The translations under genes were made by a program, and so were the position numbers. 15,163 nt of DNA from NCBI GenBank assembly GCA_027488055.1, contig JAIYCK010000174.1, positions 1-15,163 of the forward strand, read 5' to 3'. Below the pieces are notes generated by a model. It saw only the letters and a program-made list of their open reading frames with translations, did not search any database and was not told the DNA's origin. Below, in pieces: positions 12,974-15,163 of this stretch; within the stretch, counting starts at the first letter, position 1; every line of letters begins with the position of its first letter. This DNA comes from Flavobacteriales bacterium. Lineage in GTDB: Bacteria > Bacteroidota > Bacteroidia > Flavobacteriales_D > Sanyastnellaceae.

Positions 12974-15163
12974 TCATTCTGTGACTTCAAATGATCGATA
13001 GGTCTCAAATCCCCCCCAACTTAATTGGACGAGATATTTATTCGGTGGTAAATAGTATCGGCCGTCTTTGGCGGGTTCAGTGGGTATCGCTTTTTTGTCA
13101 TCTTCTGCCGCCGCTTTTTGCCATTGATTTTTATCAGATTCACTTATACTTAGGTCGTATTTAAGTAAGGTAAGGCCTGCATCGAAATCCCTCGAAGCGG
13201 CGCGAGCAATAGGAAGGCTATCCAATGTACAGATCTCTACCTGCACCAGTTTGACATAGTCTTGACTGAATACAGGAATGGTCAATAGTTCAATGGAGTT
13301 ATCAAACCATTTACTCCAATAATTGCCTCTGGAAGCATGCGCAACGGGAGCTATCGGAGCCAAACTAAGATTTTCTCGCTCTTCATAATAATGCCGAATC
13401 CAATGCAAGTTCATGGCATACATTCCTCTCCCGTGGGTGCCAATCACAAGGGTGGATGACAACTCATGGATAGCTAGATCATGCACGGCAGCTCCGGGTA
13501 ATGCTGCTGAAAGGGAGATGGAAGTGTTGCTGCGGAGATCATGCACATACAATCCATGATCTGTTCCGATGTAGATTAGATTGGGTTCTACAGGATCTTC
13601 CTTGATCACATTGATGGCCTCTGCCATCGGAATGTTTTGTGATAAGCTAGACCATGTTTTGCCTAGATCGTCGGTGTAAAAGGCGAGCGGAGCAAAAAAA
13701 TCATCCCGATATCCGTTCAAAGCGACATAGATTCGTTGTGGGTGATGCCGTGAAAAAAGGACTCTGCTTACCCACAGGCCGACGTGGTCATCATTGAGCC
13801 ATTTGCCCAATGCATTGGTGATATTGGTCCAATGATATCCATTGTCAAGCGATACATGCACCAGTCCATCATCGCTGCCAACTACCAAATGTCCCATGTG
13901 CGAAGTTGATTCGCTGATGGAAGTGAGCGTTCCAAATGAAACATCGCCAAATTGTGTATTTCTTGTCAGATCTTCACTCAGGGTTTTGAACGTTTTTCCG
14001 CCATCCGTGGATCGGTGAACTTTATTGGAACAGATATACATCACATCGGGTTGGTGCGACGAAATGAGAATGGGCGTCTGCCAATTCCATCGCAAAGGTG
14101 TTTCTCCTAAAGCGTGCGTTGGATGCACATATTCAATCGATTGACCCTGTTGATTGACGATGGCATATTGTCCAAATTGATAACCTGTGAACACTCTGTT
14201 GTTGTCGCGCGGATCGATGGCTATTTGCATCCCATCGCCACCCATTATTTGGTGATAAGGGTAATGTCCAGTTTGGTGCCATTCACGTGAGTATTGATAG
14301 TTGGAGGGGCCCACCCACACGCCGTTGTCTTGCAATCCGCAATAGACTTGGTAATCCTCTGTTTGTTCTACTGCAACGGCATAACACTGCGCGACTGAAG
14401 GCGCATTGCAATTGACCCATGTGGTTCCGTTGTCATAGCTGATTTGCAATCCACCATCGCTTCCGTTGATGAGGTGTCCAGGTCGGTTGGGATTGATCCA
14501 TAATGCATGGTGATCGGCATGTACATTGACAGGATTGATGCCTTGCCATGTTTTACCGCCGTTGTTGCTAGTAATCAAAGGCACACCGGCGATATAAATT
14601 TGTGTTGGATCACTCGGATTGACCTCAATCATGCCGAAATAATATCCATAAGAGTATACCACATCTTCCAATGGATCCTCGTGGGTTTTTTTCCATTGTT
14701 GTGCATTGAAATCATATCGATACACCTCGGCGCCCATAATTTCCTTTTCGTAAAACGCTGCTGTTGGCTCGAAGAGATAATCATACAATGCACGAGGCAT
14801 AAATTTACCGCCTTGCACATCGGCCTTGAGACTAGACGATGAACCCAGGTGTTGCAGATTGTTTTGATCGATGAATAACTGCAGCGAATCATTTGCGAGG
14901 CCCATGAATTGCTCTTTGTTCATCAATAAAAAATCTTCTTTTTTCAAACCAGTCAAGGCTGTCACGTCCTTCTTTTTTGGCATCTGATTGTCTAAAAAGG
15001 CATACAAGAATTTCTCAGTGGTGCTATGCGCAAAGGCGATGCCTATCCGGCCATTGTATTTTGCCTCTGTAGAGCCAATAGTGGGCATGAGCTTCCAGTT
15101 GATACCGCCATCAATAGAGTGGTAGATGCCACTGCCGGCGCCCGCCTCTTCAAAGTTCCATGC
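12974..15163 (-). CDS. VPS10/BNR-type Asp-box beta-propeller protein, C-terminal part (runs off right edge)
   Basis: The frame is open from the right edge to TGA 12976-12974, so 729 codons are visible; the ATG at 15088 is an internal methionine, since the 25 codons before it keep the same pattern (SGIYHSIDGGINWK). At least six Asp-box (BNR) motifs S/T-x-D/N-x-G-x-x-W are seen, e.g. SIDGGINW, SNNGGKTW, SYDNGTTW, STDGGKTF, SLDNGYHW and TDDLGKTW, which mark a sortilin/VPS10-like or sialidase-like beta-propeller. The block HADHHALWINP..GHLINGSDGGLQ is typical of the large Bacteroidota proteins labelled 'glycosyl hydrolase' or 'VPS10 domain'. After the propeller is an alpha-rich linker and a short beta domain ending YLVQLSWGGFETYRSFEVTE. 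I see no type IX sorting domain. It is probably exported, but the signal peptide lies outside the window. True glycosidase activity is doubtful for this family. Confidence 0.85.
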   Translation of the reverse strand, partial: AWNFEEAGAGSGIYHSIDGGINWKLMPTIGSTEAKYNGRIGIAFAHSTTEKFLYAFLDNQMPKKKDVTALTGLKKEDFLLMNKEQFMGLANDSLQLFIDQNNLQHLGSSSSLKADVQGGKFMPRALYDYLFEPTAAFYEKEIMGAEVYRYDFNAQQWKKTHEDPLEDVVYSYGYYFGMIEVNPSDPTQIYIAGVPLITSNNGGKTWQGINPVNVHADHHALWINPNRPGHLINGSDGGLQISYDNGTTWVNCNAPSVAQCYAVAVEQTEDYQVYCGLQDNGVWVGPSNYQYSREWHQTGHYPYHQIMGGDGMQIAIDPRDNNRVFTGYQFGQYAIVNQQGQSIEYVHPTHALGETPLRWNWQTPILISSHQPDVMYICSNKVHRSTDGGKTFKTLSEDLTRNTQFGDVSFGTLTSISESTSHMGHLVVGSDDGLVHVSLDNGYHWTNITNALGKWLNDDHVGLWVSRVLFSRHHPQRIYVALNGYRDDFFAPLAFYTDDLGKTWSSLSQNIPMAEAINVIKEDPVEPNLIYIGTDHGLYVHDLRSNTSISLSAALPGAAVHDLAIHELSSTLVIGTHGRGMYAMNLHWIRHYYEERENLSLAPIAPVAHASRGNYWSKWFDNSIELLTIPVFSQDYVKLVQVEICTLDSLPIARAASRDFDAGLTLLKYDLSISESDKNQWQKAAAEDDKKAIPTEPAKDGRYYLPPNKYLVQLSWGGFETYRSFEVTE

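Noticed and set aside
15014..15088. Start of the Asp-box protein at ATG 15088
   Set aside because: The 25 codons before it up to the window edge stay open and contain another Asp-box motif, so the methionine is internal.
1..15163. CRISPR array, mobile element, tRNA or defence system
   Set aside because: I looked for direct repeats with spacers, transposase or integrase motifs, tRNA-like cloverleafs and nuclease/helicase defence genes and saw none.

Overview
The window looks like ordinary chromosome from a member of the Bacteroidota. The evidence is the -33/-7 promoter match TTTG-N19-TATATTTG, the lack of clear Shine-Dalgarno sequences, and families common in that phylum: a DUF4834 membrane protein, YfhO, a MORN-type YwqK-like secreted protein, a VPS10/BNR 'glycosyl hydrolase' and a eukaryote-type NADP isocitrate dehydrogenase. 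I cannot place it below phylum with confidence; a Flavobacteriales- or Saprospiria-like lineage is a guess. I see no tRNA, rRNA, CRISPR array, transposase, integrase or attachment site.

Layout from left to right. (1) 1-232 (-) is the N-terminal end of a secreted protein, with a good Bacteroidota promoter at 330-360. (2) 233-536 is a gene-free gap holding that promoter, an imperfect hairpin and the terminator of the next gene. (3) 537-1898 (-) is a cystathionine beta-synthase-type PLP enzyme with a C-terminal CBS-domain pair. (4) 1965-3485 (-) is an FtsX/LolC-E-type ABC permease with an unusually large extra segment in its periplasmic domain. (5) 3711-6087 (+) is a block of three exported proteins: a NamZ/DUF1343 exo-muramidase lipoprotein, an unrecognised lipoprotein, and a MORN-repeat protein. 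(6) 6077-8535 (-) holds pdeM-like phosphoesterase, icd and ndk. Each of icd and ndk is followed by its own hairpin terminator, placed immediately in front of the next gene. (7) 8609-12897 (-) is a tight membrane-protein operon transcribed as DUF4834, then YfhO, then a polytopic protein that may be a GT-C enzyme. The last two overlap as TGATG. (8) 12974-15163 (-) is the C-terminal part of a large Asp-box beta-propeller protein open at the right edge.

The metabolic genes (cbs, icd, ndk) are single-function housekeeping genes. The envelope genes form two themes. One is peptidoglycan or cell-surface turnover, with NamZ and its two exported neighbours. The other is lipid-linked sugar transfer or membrane glycobiology, with YfhO, the second polytopic protein and DUF4834. 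I found no clear new defence or mobile system. The parts most worth a second look are the insertion in the permease, the YfhO operon, the unknown lipoprotein next to namZ, and the terminator-to-start-codon packing around icd.
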